Shown here piece by piece: positions 62,100 to 64,000 of a stretch of DNA of 64,000 nucleotides. The stretch is taken from contig VWZP01003840.1 in NCBI GenBank assembly GCA_013396995.1, positions 97,763-161,762 of the forward strand. Reading direction: 5' to 3'. Every line of letters begins with the position of its first letter. Position 1 is the stretch's first letter. Source of the stretch: Dicaeum eximium. Taxonomy: Eukaryota > Chordata > Aves > Passeriformes > Dicaeidae. The position numbers and the translations under genes are program-made. The notes under the pieces are model-generated. The model was not told the DNA's origin and made no database searches. It saw nothing but the letters and a program-made list of their open reading frames with translations.

Positions 62100-62850
62100 A
62101 GGGTACAGGAGCAATTCTGTCCATTCCATGTGGTGGCCCCTAAGCAGATCTGGCACCAAGCTGACAGGCCTGGAGGTTCTGGGAGCCTCCTTCCAGCCCC
62201 CCTGGTAGAAGGACATCACATTGGCTAACTTTCAATCAACAGGACAGGGGGGAAGTGATGGAAAATGGCTCAGTGAGCTCTTCCACCAGCTCCCTCAGTA
62301 CCTCCTGGCCATTTTTCCTTGGATTATGATGGTTTCATTCTGCTCCCTGTCCCTGTCTTCCAGCTCTGAGTTGTCCCTGAGGACAACTGATCTTAGTGCT
62401 CAAGAAGGATGCAAAAGCAGCATTAAGTTCTTTCTCCTTTGTCCCTTTGTTTCCCCCACATTCAGTAAAGGATAGAGTCTCCTTAACCCTTCTTTTGTTG
62501 TTTATGTATTTATAGAAAATTTTATTGTTATTTTATATGGCAGTAGCCAAATTAGGTTCTAGTTAGGTTTCATCCCTTCTAATCTTCTCCCAGCATAACC
62601 TCATGAAGTATTTGTAGTCCTTCTACAAAGGAGAGTTTCCTACCTCTTCTTGCAAAAATCTCAAATTATCTTTTTTTATTTTTTTTCTGAAGTTCCAATC
62701 AAAGCTCACTGTTCAGCCACACTGGTTATCTTCTCTGCCAGCTTAGCTTTTGGCACATGGGGATGGGGCTGTTCCTGTGCTATTAGGATTTCTTTCTTCC
62801 AAAATGTCCAGCCTTCCTGGACTCCTTTTCTCTTAAGGATCCTATTACTT
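62100..62850 (-). mobile_element. CR1 LINE ORF2 fragment (endonuclease C-terminus to early reverse transcriptase), antisense
   Basis: Read on the - strand, the block runs from the endonuclease/linker part (around 62850) into the N-terminal part of the reverse transcriptase (around 62160). Anchors on the + strand are GGCTGTTCCTGTGC, 'CAGCCTTCCTGGACTCCTTT', 'AACCCTTCTTTTGTTGTTTA', 'TGTCCCTTTGTTTCC', and 'AAGCTGACAGGCCTGGAGGT', antisense of the conserved RT motif that reads R-P-V-S in CR1-type elements. Frames are broken by stops and indels, so it is a dead copy without a 3' end. Borders are approximate. Confidence 0.85.
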
Positions 62851-64000
62851 TACAGTAGATGCTCCTGGACAGTGTGGTTGGGATGGGCACACAGCTCTGG
62901 CCCCTGTGGAGTCACACTAATCCTGGCTCAAGATAAAGCTCTTCTGAATTGGTTCAGCTCAGTGAGCAGTTTGTCATTGCCCATGCTCACGTCCAGGTTC
63001 TGTTGAAGGCTACATTCAGAATAAGCCACACTTTGATATTTTCAGTCTGAAATGAATACCCTTCATTTTTAATACTGAAAATGGAAAATTTTTCTGTTTC
63101 TGTTGTTTGTTCTACCACTGGCTTAGTGGCTTAATCTTTGTAGCTCACATGTGTCTGTGTGCTGCAGCCTCACTGAAACCAGACTGACCCTGAAACAAGC
63201 TCTCTTCCACATGTAGAGCTGCTGGTGATAGAAGTGTCTACTCTGTGTATTCAGAAAGCAAGTGGTGAGTTTTCTTATTTCTCCTCTGGTTGTCTGGGTG
63301 AAACCTTTTCACATGGCAGGGCAGTGTGCTCTAGGTCAGCACAAATTTGCATAGATTGTGCCCCAGCCTCCTCAACAAGCCAGGTCTTAGCAGCATCTTG
63401 CAGAGAGGCATTAAAAATAGTAACCCTATTAATATGTAATGTTGCCACATCAGCAGTTCTGTGCAATTGGCTGTGATTAACCTGTGGCTGAACACCATAA
63501 AATTATAACTGTTGCAAAACTGAAACCATTTTCTCATTTAGTATTTCCATGGTTTTCATCGGTTACTGCAGGTCAGTCCGGTAAATCCCACCAATGGAGC
63601 TGATCACACTAATTGTATTTTGTGATAAATCTCCAAATAACAAAAAGTGCATTGCAAAACAATGAGCATGCAAAGAAATCCAGAATGTCTGCAAGAGTCT
63701 ATGGAAGCAATTGATAATACTAAGTTATTTATTGCAGCTCATGAGTAATTTGAGTTAAATGACAGGAGGTAGATGGAAGAATTTCTGATAAAAACATATA
63801 TAATGCTGCCAGGTCTTGGAAATTTCCCAATAAGTTACGCAGTTACCCAGTTTAAGGAAAAAAGGATTGAAAATAGGAATGGGATGAAGATGAGTGCACA
63901 GCGCCTGAGCTTCATTATAGTTGATTTCCCTGCAAATTTATTATTGCTATGAAAATACCAACTCATCAAACAGTTTTGTAGTTTACAAAGAGCATTTCAT
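62851..64000 (+). other. Intronic sequence, no gene recognised
   Basis: A moderately GC-rich start (62.86-63.0 kb) may extend the CR1 remnant but is too diverged to assign. The rest is AT-rich intron to the window end, with no further exon of the CCSER-like gene. Confidence 0.45.

Noticed and set aside
62650..63006. 118-codon open frame on the + strand
   Set aside because: It largely overlaps the antisense strand of the CR1 ORF2 remnant. The true coding direction of that repeat is -.
1..64000. CRISPR arrays, tRNA/rRNA genes, bacterial operons
   Set aside because: No spaced direct-repeat arrays, no cloverleaf-forming tRNA sequence and no rRNA signature were seen. The sequence is a vertebrate intron.

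Overview
This window looks like nuclear DNA from a bird, probably a passerine. The evidence is several chicken-repeat-1 (CR1) LINE fragments in both orientations, an LTR of a kind I associate with songbird genomes, and long AT-rich, intron-like sequence. There are no prokaryotic-style operons, no RNA genes and no CRISPR arrays. One ambiguous base (N at 37153) suggests a draft assembly.

Gene content is minimal. I can support one coding exon, 56137-56350 on the + strand: 214 bp with an acceptor AG and a donor GT, encoding 71 complete codons. The peptide resembles the coiled-coil serine-rich protein family, most likely CCSER1 (FAM190A). More than 56 kb upstream and 7.6 kb downstream contain no other recognisable exon, so almost the whole window is read as two introns of this gene. 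Nearly all other open reading frames are short, AT-rich chance frames or lie antisense to CR1 copies.

Layout: 1-12.9 kb is unannotated intron with a perfect 14-bp inverted repeat near 10.17 kb. CR1 fragments lie at 12.9-13.3 (-), 26.1-26.7 (+), 31.5-31.9 (+), 40.0-40.1 (+), 46.0-46.2 (+), 50.7 (-), 57.1-57.35 (-) and 62.1-62.85 kb (-). The last is an endonuclease-to-reverse-transcriptase piece rather than a 3' end. A probable solo LTR lies at 40.7-41.2 kb. Local duplications cluster at 34-37 kb: a 32-bp perfect tandem, a roughly 155-bp direct duplication about 1 kb apart, and a 33-bp duplication flanking the N. Two CpG-retaining patches of unknown origin lie at 33.4 and 35.3 kb.

The most notable signal is an endogenous retrovirus remnant at 59.3-59.7 kb. 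Within 59444-59712 there are only four G residues although C is plentiful. An 18-nt segment just after the LTR equals the complement of the tRNA-Gly 3' end except that seven of its eight Gs read A. This fits strand-specific G-to-A hypermutation (cytidine deamination of minus-strand cDNA, APOBEC/AID-like) fixed in the germ line. A homeodomain-motif cluster at 61.0-61.5 kb is a candidate intronic enhancer.
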